A DNA stretch of 64,000 bases. Origin: Halomonas sp. SpR8 (GTDB lineage Bacteria > Pseudomonadota > Gammaproteobacteria > Pseudomonadales > Halomonadaceae). The position numbers and the translations under genes are program-made. Positions 17,555 to 26,265 of this stretch are shown here, in pieces (position 1 is the first letter of the stretch; each line of letters begins with the position of its first letter). The notes beneath the pieces are model-generated. The model made no database searches, was not told the origin of the DNA, and saw only the letters and a program-made list of their open reading frames with translations. Location of the stretch: assembly GCF_031010195.1 (NCBI RefSeq), contig NZ_JAUAMC010000012.1, positions 49,837 to 113,836 on the forward strand, given 5' to 3'.

Positions 17555-17799
17555 TAGAACTGACGGTGCCGTGCGAGGGGCAAACCGTTATCTTTCACGT
17601 ATGCGTTCGAACTTGCCAGGGCACTGGCATTCTCTTTCAGCCACTTCTCCTGCTTATGACGTTTAACAGCTTCCGCGATTCTCTCTTCTGCAGATCGTGA
17701 GACATTGATTCCCAACCCTTTTGCCTCTTTGAGAAGCGCACTATCAAGCGATAGGCTCGTTGGTTTTCGGGTGGGTTTGGCAACTTCAGCAGCGTGCAT
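17554..17799 (-). CDS. ccdA: CcdA-type antitoxin
   Basis: Antitoxin of 81 residues that binds CcdB and represses its own operon. The N-terminal ribbon-helix-helix part is visible (RKPTSLSLDSALLKEAKGLG), and the tail has the CcdB-binding stretch (RIAEAVKRHKQEKWLKENA, then YVKDNGLPLA). It is intact although its partner is broken. ATG 17799 follows GAGGATTGAACC, and a palindrome over a -10-like TATAAT lies upstream at 17841. Keeping the antitoxin may protect against a CcdB carried elsewhere. Confidence 0.9.
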   Translation of the reverse strand: MHAAEVAKPTRKPTSLSLDSALLKEAKGLGINVSRSAEERIAEAVKRHKQEKWLKENASALASSNAYVKDNGLPLARHRQF

Positions 17800-17840
17800 G
17801 GTTCAATCCTCGCGCGAAACGATAAACTTATAATATGTGC

Positions 17841-17855
17841 GCGCATTATATGCGC
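17841..17855. promoter_or_regulatory. Putative CcdA operator over the ccdAB promoter
   Basis: GCGCAT-TAT-ATGCGC is a perfect interrupted palindrome about 42 bases upstream of ccdA. The minus strand reads TATAAT inside it, a likely -10. Such overlap fits autorepression of the toxin-antitoxin operon. Confidence 0.6.
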
Positions 17856-17878
17856 ATCAAGCTTGCGCAGCGGCTAAC

Positions 17879-18065
17879 GAAGATTACTAGGATGGCGAAA
17901 TGGGGACGGTACGTAAGAAAGGGCTTTGAAAATAATATTGGTCTCACAGCACCGGGGGATGGCGTTATGAACGTAGTTATAAGTATCGAAGCGCGGCATG
18001 CTGACCACTCCTCGACTGTTTCCTCGATCCTACCAAAACTTAGGGGTCAGCGGTTTTTTCTACAG
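17879..18065. other. Region between ccdA and attC, no gene
   Basis: About 190 bases between the core-like site at 17872 and the attC at 18066. No convincing gene; a plus frame here would run across the attC and is against the array orientation. It may be a gene-less or decayed cassette. Confidence 0.4.
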
Positions 18066-18136
18066 GCTCAACGCCCCGCTTAGCCGCGTGCCGGAGCGCG
18101 AGCGCGAGCGCATCCGACAACAGCCGCTTGTTAACC
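18066..18136 (-). other. attC site after the HigA-type antitoxin
   Basis: On the minus strand it starts with GGTTAAC and ends with the core GTTGAGC after GGGGC. The inner arms are GC-rich. The antitoxin stop lies inside the first core box. Length 71 bases, normal for attC. Confidence 0.85.
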
Positions 18137-18430
18137 CCTGAGTTCAAGGTCCTCCCGGATAACCTCCGGATGGCGGAAAGCAATCTCGATGAGCGCTTTT
18201 GCCGGCCCCGAGGGTTTACGTCGACCTTGCTCCCATTCCTGCAGGGTACGCGGAGAAATATGCAGTACCTCAGCAAACTCTAACTGGGTCAGGCCGGTTT
18301 TGCCGCGGGCCTCTGCAACCTCGTTTGGCTCGACACGGCTGACTCGAGCAGCTTTGCCCGCTTTCATTTCTCTAACAGATTGGAGCAGCTTGTTGCCAAG
18401 CTCCTCGGCACTCAGGGTCTCATCACTCAT
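18131..18430 (-). CDS. HigA-type antitoxin, Xre helix-turn-helix
   Basis: Antitoxin and DNA-binding autoregulator of about 99 residues. A short N-terminal toxin-binding helix (MSDETLSAEELGNKLLQS) precedes the Xre domain: GLTQLEFAEVLHISPRTLQEWE, the usual recognition helix, then GRRKPSGPAKAL. ATG 18430 overlaps the toxin stop by eight bases (ATGAGTGA), so the pair is translationally coupled in toxin-first order as in higBA. An upstream ATG at 18445 is less likely. The stop codon TAA lies within the attC. Confidence 0.88.
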   Translation of the reverse strand: MSDETLSAEELGNKLLQSVREMKAGKAARVSRVEPNEVAEARGKTGLTQLEFAEVLHISPRTLQEWEQGRRKPSGPAKALIEIAFRHPEVIREDLELRG

Positions 18431-18737
18431 TTTCCAATACCTCACGAATCGACTTCAGTATATGCGCGGGCATGTTTCCTTTGACGGCCTTTTTATAGAT
18501 CACCAACAACCAGATCTCACCATTTGCCAACTTGGTGAAGTAAATAACACGCACTCCACCACGCTTCCCTGAACCCGCTACCGACCAACGAACCTTTCTA
18601 CACCCGCCACTGCCTGGAATGGGATCGCCAACTTCCGGATTAGCTGCCAACCAGGCGAAGAAAGCACTTCGCTCCTCCTCGGTCCAAATCTTTCTGGCAT
18701 CCGCTTCGAATGTAGGGGTTTCGATAATAGTAAACAT
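18423..18737 (-). CDS. HigB/RelE-type toxin
   Basis: Toxin of the RelE fold, an mRNA-cutting ribosome-dependent ribonuclease family, of about 104 residues. The sheet strand VRWSVAGSGKRGGVRVIYF and the C-terminal IWLLVIYKKAVKGN are typical of HigB2-like proteins; conserved Arg and Lys sit in these strands. The start is ATG 18737 or the ATG nine bases upstream at 18746. It is encoded before its antitoxin, which overlaps it. Toxin-antitoxin pairs are common in cassette arrays and are thought to stabilise them. Confidence 0.85.
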   Translation of the reverse strand: MFTIIETPTFEADARKIWTEEERSAFFAWLAANPEVGDPIPGSGGCRKVRWSVAGSGKRGGVRVIYFTKLANGEIWLLVIYKKAVKGNMPAHILKSIREVLENE

Positions 18738-18788
18738 GATTACCATTGTACGTCATTGACGGAGTTTTGCAAGGTGAATGTCTGGAAG

Positions 18789-18872
18789 GGTTAACGCCGC
18801 AATCACGCGCAGCGTTGCAGTGTTGGCGGAACCGCAACGGAAAAGCTGTCGCCGTGCTTGGCTTGGTTATGT
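18789..18872 (-). other. attC site after the DUF1989 gene
   Basis: The minus strand starts with ACATAAC (18872) and ends GCGGCGTTAACC (18789). Arms include the CGTTGCGG/CCGCAACG type pairing seen in the middle. Length 84 bases. Confidence 0.75.
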
Positions 18873-18921
18873 GTTGGAAACCCCGTCAGCACCTCGCCTT
18901 CAACGACTCTGCAACAAGTCA

Positions 18922-19539
18922 TTAGTGCTCTACGACGATGCCTGTACAACACCCACCGTTTGTTGGGTGATAGTCCACGGAACAGGCCGTGATCACAACA
19001 AATAAATCAGCATCGGCTCGCAGCAGCACGTTTCCACCGGGGGGATTGTCTGATGCAATCACTTCAAGCCGACCGTCGGGTTGCGGCTCGGATCGCTGGA
19101 ACAGATTGACCGGGTCAGGAACAATCGGAAGGGAAATGCCAGCTTTGGACAGGATACCCAGGAGGTTATCTCGACAGTTCGGGTGGCCCCGGAAACCGGC
19201 GCGCTCATAAAGCCCACGGTTGCATGCAGGAAAAAGCATATCGTGGGGACAGGGTGAGTTGTCTTCGATGAGCGTCAAGACCTGGTTAGCTTGTTCGCTG
19301 TAAAAGCTCTTGCCAGGAACAGGAAACATTCGTTCCGTAATGTCCCGTGTTTGCGAGGTGCTAAGCCAATCGACTCCATCACTATTCACGACGAACGCCC
19401 ACAAATCGGCAACTTGTTGTCCCTCTGGGTCAATCACACGCAAGCATTCGCCCTTCTGCACTCGGAAGCCTCGCCTTGATTGTGGCGGTATTTCGGTGCG
19501 ATATTGCTGGTGCCTCTCAACTTCAAAATCATCTTCCAT
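18922..19539 (-). CDS. DUF1989 / urea carboxylase-associated family protein
   Basis: Protein of 205 residues matching the DUF1989 domain over its whole length. It has an N-terminal strand with KGECLRVIDPEGQQVADLW, the conserved STSQTR motif, the cysteine-containing HDMLFPACNRGLYE and CRDNLLGIL, and the C-terminal VVITACSVDYHPTNGG. Homologs are found beside urea carboxylase and aminomethyltransferases, and the reaction is not known. ATG 19539 follows GGAGAAAGTAG. As a lone integron cassette gene its context does not point to urea use. Confidence 0.85.
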   Translation of the reverse strand: MEDDFEVERHQQYRTEIPPQSRRGFRVQKGECLRVIDPEGQQVADLWAFVVNSDGVDWLSTSQTRDITERMFPVPGKSFYSEQANQVLTLIEDNSPCPHDMLFPACNRGLYERAGFRGHPNCRDNLLGILSKAGISLPIVPDPVNLFQRSEPQPDGRLEVIASDNPPGGNVLLRADADLFVVITACSVDYHPTNGGCCTGIVVEH

Positions 19540-19568
19540 CTACTTTCTCCAAGATGGAGTCTTTGAGC

Positions 19569-19616
19569 ACATAACGCCTCAATCACGCGCTTGTCGCGTG
19601 CATTGCCTTGTTAAGT
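19569..19616 (-). other. attC site after the methyltransferase
   Basis: Short, 48 bases. The minus strand starts ACTTAAC and ends with GAGGCGTTATGT. The central arms CACGCGAC/AAGCGCGTG form the hairpin. The methyltransferase stop codon is inside the site. Confidence 0.85.
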
Positions 19617-20191
19617 GGCTTTCGGATGAACGCTCGGTAGCTCGATGCGGCTTCACCACTCATTGTCCTTGCGCTCACAACCTCATCTTGGAAGAACGAG
19701 CAATCAGCGAACATATCTCGGATCTCCTGCGGGCCACTGTAGCGCATCAGTAAACCGAGGCCGGAAATAAAGCTTTTACTTTCTTCCGAACAGAACTCCG
19801 ATACATGGACGATGCCACCTGGCTTCAGCACTCGGGTTATTTCCGCAGCCACTTTACTTCGTTCCTCGAGTGATGGAATGCACGTAAACACCGCGCAAAT
19901 GACAATGACATCGAACACATTATCTTCGAAAGGTAGATCAGTCCCAGCCGATTGCAGGAGAGACAACCAGGGAAACATTTTCTTTCCACGCTCTATCATT
20001 TCGCGGGACGGATCAACTCCCGTTACTTCAGTGTACCCAAGCTCAGTAAGTTCGTTAGAAATCCGCCCATATCCACATCCAAAATCGAGCACCTTTGATT
20101 TTCGGTCGGTCATCTCCAAAAGTCGGGTGCTGTCAATTTCCAGGTTGAAATTGACTTTTGTGGCTACCTTATCCCAACCGCATTCGAGCAT
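19583..20191 (-). CDS. Class I SAM-dependent methyltransferase
   Basis: Rossmann-fold methyltransferase of about 202 residues. Motif I is VLDFGCGYGRISNEL, motif II VTGVDPSREMIER, then DLPFEDNVFDVIV and the post-motif VLKPGGIVHVSEF. It resembles the ubiquinone/menaquinone-type small-molecule methyltransferases, but the substrate is unknown. ATG 20191 has GGGGA five bases upstream, and that ribosome site adjoins the core of the neighbouring attC. The C-terminal residues LNKAMHATSA are coded by the attC itself, so the original C-terminus may have been changed by cassette formation. Confidence 0.85.
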   Translation of the reverse strand: MLECGWDKVATKVNFNLEIDSTRLLEMTDRKSKVLDFGCGYGRISNELTELGYTEVTGVDPSREMIERGKKMFPWLSLLQSAGTDLPFEDNVFDVIVICAVFTCIPSLEERSKVAAEITRVLKPGGIVHVSEFCSEESKSFISGLGLLMRYSGPQEIRDMFADCSFFQDEVVSARTMSGEAASSYRAFIRKPLNKAMHATSA

Positions 20192-20201
20192 CGGATTCCC
20201 C

Positions 20202-20288
20202 ACTTAACGCTTCATATCACCGGGAGCGAAAAGCAAAGCGAGGGACGAGCGGTACTTTTTGCTCTCCGAGTGCATGTGATTGTTATGT
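20202..20288 (-). other. attC site after the erythromycin-esterase-like gene
   Basis: The minus strand runs from ACATAAC (20288) to GCGTTAAGT (20202). The long arms include ATCAC/GTGAT and AGAGCAAAAAG/CTTTGCTTTTCGCT. Length 87 bases. Confidence 0.8.
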
Positions 20289-20305
20289 AGCCCCATTTCC
20301 GATGC

Positions 20306-21529
20306 CTATAATTCCACTAATTTATCTTGGTTGGCGCTAGGAACGCAGAATATAGCGTCAAAGGCATCACTCACGTTCGTCTCAACAGATGAGCTCTGCG
20401 ATCTAACTCGGCTCGCGCCTTTAACGTCGTCCGACAACATTAAACATGAGCCCGCCACCCCCCTAGCACTCATAATATGCTGTTCCACACTGTCTCTTTG
20501 GATTTTATCAGCGTCTGTGGGCTCCACCGAAAAGCCTAACGGACTGTCAGGCGAGGGATACTGCATCTCCGGCACAGTACCCCCTAGATGCGTTGCTCCA
20601 ATGGCACGGTAATCTTTCCTCCGATACGCAAGTTGCTGGCCCATAGGAACAGCCGTAAGTTCTCCAGAAAAGGAAACTGAAGTCTTCTGGATATGGTTGT
20701 TATGCGCAAGTAGAAGTATCTTCAAATTTGGATCTGCGTGAAGAAATCTCTCAACAGTGGTAGCTGTGAACACCTCACGAACGGAGGTGTCACCATCGAG
20801 TGAAGTGCCATCAAAGAGCATCTTCATGGTGCGCAGTGTTTCGAGCGTATGTTCAATCGAACAGACACACTCCAACGCCCTTTGAAACAGCTCCTTTCCA
20901 CCTCGCTGGACTAGAATTGGTTCCAATCCAGACAACCGCAACTTTAACCGACTAATCCGGGAGAAGGCTTGATCCTGTTTAGCGGTACCCAGTTCACCCC
21001 ATTGCGCGGATGAAATCACGGGGGATTCGCCACATATGGATTCCAAAGACTGGATTAACGCATCGACGTCCGGCTTCAAAATGGGATCCAGTAAATCAAT
21101 AGCCGCGGACAATCTCTGCAAGTCGTCAAGTGGGTTCAGCGTATTGGGCAAATCAACGCCAACCACCATAATGCTTTTTCCAGTCTCTAAAAGATAAGAT
21201 TTGAGCCAAGTCAGCACCGATCCATACAGAGCGAAGGTCAATGGGTTCGTGATTTCCTCCAGCTTATCCGTGCTCGCTGAAGATTTGAGCCATTCGGAGA
21301 TCCGGTTACCCTGAACCGCCCCGCACTCCAGCCCAATTGCATTAAACTCGTGCATCTCTACAAAGTATCGGATGAAACTGGCTCTGGCCAAGGAAAACTC
21401 AGAAACAAAGTGAGCCCCTTCGCCAATCCCTATCACTCTGGCATATTTCGCCATAGAAGAGAGATCTTCAAGCTCACTGAAATCTAGATTACAAGGCTGT
21501 AAGAGCGTTCTGATTGTTCTGTACGTCAT
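20306..21529 (-). CDS. Erythromycin esterase family protein
   Basis: Predicted hydrolase of 407 residues with the Ere fold. The catalytic motif is GIGEGAHFVSEF (Glu and His near residues 37 and 40), followed by AIGLECGA and WLKSYL as in the family. Around residue 280 lies LAHNNHIQK, the second conserved His block. Known Ere enzymes open the macrolide lactone, and several ere genes are integron cassettes, but this protein is clearly divergent and could act on another ester. ATG 21529 has no strong ribosome site. Resistance is a hypothesis only. Confidence 0.82.
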   Translation of the reverse strand: MTYRTIRTLLQPCNLDFSELEDLSSMAKYARVIGIGEGAHFVSEFSLARASFIRYFVEMHEFNAIGLECGAVQGNRISEWLKSSASTDKLEEITNPLTFALYGSVLTWLKSYLLETGKSIMVVGVDLPNTLNPLDDLQRLSAAIDLLDPILKPDVDALIQSLESICGESPVISSAQWGELGTAKQDQAFSRISRLKLRLSGLEPILVQRGGKELFQRALECVCSIEHTLETLRTMKMLFDGTSLDGDTSVREVFTATTVERFLHADPNLKILLLAHNNHIQKTSVSFSGELTAVPMGQQLAYRRKDYRAIGATHLGGTVPEMQYPSPDSPLGFSVEPTDADKIQRDSVEQHIMSARGVAGSCLMLSDDVKGASRVRSQSSSVETNVSDAFDAIFCVPSANQDKLVEL

Positions 21530-21589
21530 ATGTTCAACTCAATATCTTCATTATGATGGATCTGCTGTATCTAGTTCCTAGGTCAGGAT

Positions 21590-21667
21590 ACATAACGCCG
21601 CCATAAACGGCGCGAGCTTGCGAGCGTCCGGCGACCGTAGGGAGCGCATTTAATGGTCTTGTTAGGC
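21590..21667 (-). other. attC site after the PD-(D/E)XK-like gene
   Basis: The clearest site of the array. The minus strand starts GCCTAAC (21667) and ends GGCGGCGTTATGT (21590), with near-complementary arms CCATTAAATGCGC and GCGCCGTTTATGG. The gene's stop TAA at 21662 lies in the first core. Length 78 bases. Confidence 0.9.
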
Positions 21668-22078
21668 AATTTCATGACCAAGCCCGATACGATGCCAAGC
21701 CTCTTTAAATTGTGGCTGATCATAAGAAGTGGGTTGCAACCAGTAAGACACGCGGCCCTCTTTTTCGCCGCGATGAGCCAATGATTTTATCTCTTCGGGT
21801 AACAGCACAAAAACATTTGGCTCTTTTGCAACATTATTTACGATGAGCCAGAAGTCACCCATAACTTTCTCAAGTGAGCTTCCGAGCGGAACTGGGTTAC
21901 GTTTTGAAAGCGCCTTTACTTGAACCCCGATAAAGTCAGTGCCTTCTTTATTGTATGCAATTATGTCAATGCCTCTTGCATTTCTGGCAGTTGGCATAAC
22001 ATTCCAGCCCATGCACGACAGTTTATAACAGGCATAGTACATGCCGATATTGCCAGTTACTTGAGTCTCTAATTTCAC
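21662..22078 (-). CDS. PD-(D/E)XK nuclease-like protein (cassette gene)
   Basis: Protein of 138 residues. TGNIGMYYACYKL forms the first helix, followed by a core of the PD-(D/E)XK nuclease fold: ARGIDIIAYNKEG with Asp38, then FIGVQVKALSKR with Gln53 and Lys55. It is close to the DUF4365 or intron-associated endonuclease-like families. Nuclease activity is possible but not shown. GTG 22078 follows AAGGAATCC at good spacing. The TAA stop is part of the attC. Confidence 0.65.
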   Translation of the reverse strand: MKLETQVTGNIGMYYACYKLSCMGWNVMPTARNARGIDIIAYNKEGTDFIGVQVKALSKRNPVPLGSSLEKVMGDFWLIVNNVAKEPNVFVLLPEEIKSLAHRGEKEGRVSYWLQPTSYDQPQFKEAWHRIGLGHEIA

Positions 22079-22094
22079 GCTGGATTCCTTGAGC

Positions 22095-22179
22095 GCCTAA
22101 CAGTGATTCTACGCCCTTCTGCAAAGCCTCAATGAACGCGACAGCACATTGATTGAGGTTTTGCAGCCACCAGTTTTGA
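22095..22179 (-). other. Possible attC with 15-base hairpin
   Basis: A core GTTAGGC (minus, 22101-22095) lies just ahead of the nuclease-like gene. Next to it the arms CTGCAAAGCCTCAAT (22119-22133) and ATTGAGGTTTTGCAG (22152-22166) pair with one mismatch around 18 bases. The second core box is poor. This could be an attC or another hairpin element. Confidence 0.5.
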
Positions 22180-22423
22180 CTCTACCCCATTAATTCTGCG
22201 GGTGGCAAAGAGAATTTTGGCTGCATATCCAAAACCCGCGTGCTTGCGCGATTTGCCAACCTTTGGAATATCTCACGATAGAAAGGCGCGTTGCTACGGC
22301 AACACTAAACCAGGCACTCAATGCCATCATACTCCGCTATCGCCACGCATCAGATCAACCACTGGGTGAGATTGGCACTTCCATCTGGGCTAAACACCCT
22401 CTGCGTTTATCTTCAAAGGAGGA
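22180..22423. other. Non-coding stretch between GNAT and hairpin
   Basis: About 240 bases with no gene or clear element on either strand. It may be the remains of a cassette. Confidence 0.4.
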
Positions 22424-22936
22424 TTAACAACTAAATTGAGAAACAAATCTCACTTCCTGTAGCTGAGCACCACCGAGCTCGAAGTTCTTGGGGGCTGCCC
22501 CGTCATGGGAAAACCCGGCTGAGTGATAGAACTTAATTGCCCTTTCATTCTGAGGGAATACCCACAAACTGCACGACTTGAAATCTTGTTCAAGCATAAG
22601 CTCTTTCGCTCGCAGCCAGAGCAAGCGTCCTGCCCCCGTCGACCAAGCCGTTGGGGATACATAGATAGCCCAGACTTCAGCTTCACTGTTGTGCGAACCG
22701 ATATCTCGACATTTTCCAAAGCTAATCCAGCCTTGAACAACGCCAGCTTTCTTGGCAACAAGTAACTCGGGCTCACCCGCAGCAATGCATTCGCCCCACA
22801 TATCTTCGCGACGCTCTATTGATAGCGAGTTTAGATAATCAGTTGGAACAATAAACCTATATGCGGCGCGCCAAGCTTCGACATGGATCTCAGCGACAGC
22901 GCGCGCATCTTCTGGCGCGGCGTGTACTACTTTCAT
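22424..22936 (-). CDS. GNAT family N-acetyltransferase (cassette gene)
   Basis: Acetyltransferase of about 170 residues. The N-terminus KVVHAAPEDARAVAEIHVEAW is typical, and the acetyl-CoA motif is WAIYVSPTAWSTGAGRLLW with an altered R/QxxGxG loop. The C-terminus contains LWVFPQNERAIKFYHSAGF. ATG 22936 is preferred; a GTG at 22957 would add seven residues. It is the first gene of the array in its transcription direction. GNAT genes are frequent cassettes, some giving drug resistance; the substrate here is unknown. Confidence 0.85.
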   Translation of the reverse strand: MKVVHAAPEDARAVAEIHVEAWRAAYRFIVPTDYLNSLSIERREDMWGECIAAGEPELLVAKKAGVVQGWISFGKCRDIGSHNSEAEVWAIYVSPTAWSTGAGRLLWLRAKELMLEQDFKSCSLWVFPQNERAIKFYHSAGFSHDGAAPKNFELGGAQLQEVRFVSQFSC

Positions 22937-22957
22937 TTCAGCTATTATTCCTCTCAC

Positions 22958-23169
22958 AAATAGTAAAAAGTATTTTTAACATGATGCTGGAAATGAGAAG
23001 TACCAAATACATGGCTATCGTTGATCCTTATGGCTATACCCTTTAGCGATAGGGAAATACGACAAGCCTTAAGTAAATCACAATATCAAGATGCACCGCT
23101 GCAACCAATCATGCTCAACAGCCCCCTTGCATCTCCCCCACCCTCCTCCTACACTCCACCAACGAACAG
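22958..23169. other. Intergenic, array edge
   Basis: About 210 bases between the GNAT gene and the riboswitch. A weak GTTAAAA core-like word lies near 22980 (minus), but there is no integrase, attI or gene. It should contain the tenA-thiC promoter; none stood out. Confidence 0.4.
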
Positions 23170-23271
23170 CTTGACGGGGTGCCGGTGAAATCCGGCTGAG
23201 ATGGCGCAGGGCGAGCATTTTTAGCTGCCGAGCGTTGGTCCCGCTGAACCTGATCCGGCTAATGCGTCGCT
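23170..23271 (+). ncRNA. TPP riboswitch (THI element)
   Basis: Leader RNA that senses thiamine pyrophosphate. The conserved blocks are in order: ACGGGGTGCC at 23174, GCTGAGAT near 23195 and CCGCTGAACCTGATCCGGCTAATGC at 23241-23265 (longer block given by position, key words CTGAACCTGATC). It precedes tenA-thiC, which it should switch off at high TPP. Confidence 0.95.
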
Positions 23272-23380
23272 CATATAACAAGCGGCGCGGGTACCGGCGT
23301 AGGGATCAAGCGATGGCCATGGCTAGCTCTCACGATTGCACGCCACCTTCCGCGCCATTTTCTCGATCTCTCCAGCCTGC

Positions 23381-23404
23381 CCTCCGGATCATTACCACCG
23401 GAGG
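23381..23404 (+). promoter_or_regulatory. Hairpin masking the tenA ribosome site
   Basis: CCTCCGG (23381-23387) pairs perfectly with CCGGAGG (23398-23404). The second arm contains the GGAGG that precedes ATG 23409. It is the likely output structure of the TPP riboswitch, acting on translation. Confidence 0.7.
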
Positions 23405-23408
23405 CATC

Positions 23409-26028
<2,620 letters not shown>

Positions 26029-26055
26029 TTCTACTTAACAGCTTCGCTGTGGAAT

Positions 26056-26090
26056 GTGGCTCTTGAGTCTTAGCGAAACTCAAGGGCCAC
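26056..26090 (+). terminator. Terminator hairpin after thiC
   Basis: GTGGCTCTTGAGT pairs with ACTCAAGGGCCAC (one mismatch) around a nine-base loop, followed by CTTTATG. The rest of 26091-26265 should hold the promoter of the lipoprotein gene. Confidence 0.6.
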
Positions 26091-26265
26091 CTTTATGCTG
26101 CATGATTTTCTGACCTCCCCATTGAACAATACGCTCTGGAGTAATGTTAAATTTTCACTCAAGTAGAGGTTAATTATACATTGCTCGTGTATGATTCCCA
26201 TTTACAGAGCGCTCAGCTCAACTTGGCCCATTTAAAACCAACACCTTTCAAAGAACTGATTCCTG

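Larger units (their letters stand above)
17872..22936 (-). mobile_element. Integron gene cassette array without integrase
   Basis: Seven genes, all on the minus strand, are followed by attC recombination sites with paired core sites. In several cases the stop codon falls inside the site, and an upstream gene's ribosome site overlaps the next core. No integron integrase gene or attI is in the window, so this is a cluster of attC sites lacking integrase (CALIN). A further isolated core-like GTTAGCC (minus) lies at 17872-17878, between the toxin-antitoxin cassette and ccdAB, without a convincing second half. The outer limits are approximate. Confidence 0.85.

Noticed and set aside
17835..18083. 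An 82-codon plus-strand frame near the array end
   Set aside because: It crosses a recognisable attC, is opposite to the array direction and shows no protein-like pattern.
22981..23046. Small plus-strand peptide before the riboswitch
   Set aside because: No ribosome site, no domain and no neighbour support.
23235..23408. Longer start for tenA
   Set aside because: It would translate the riboswitch and the hairpin; the family sequence begins at 23409 after GGAGG.
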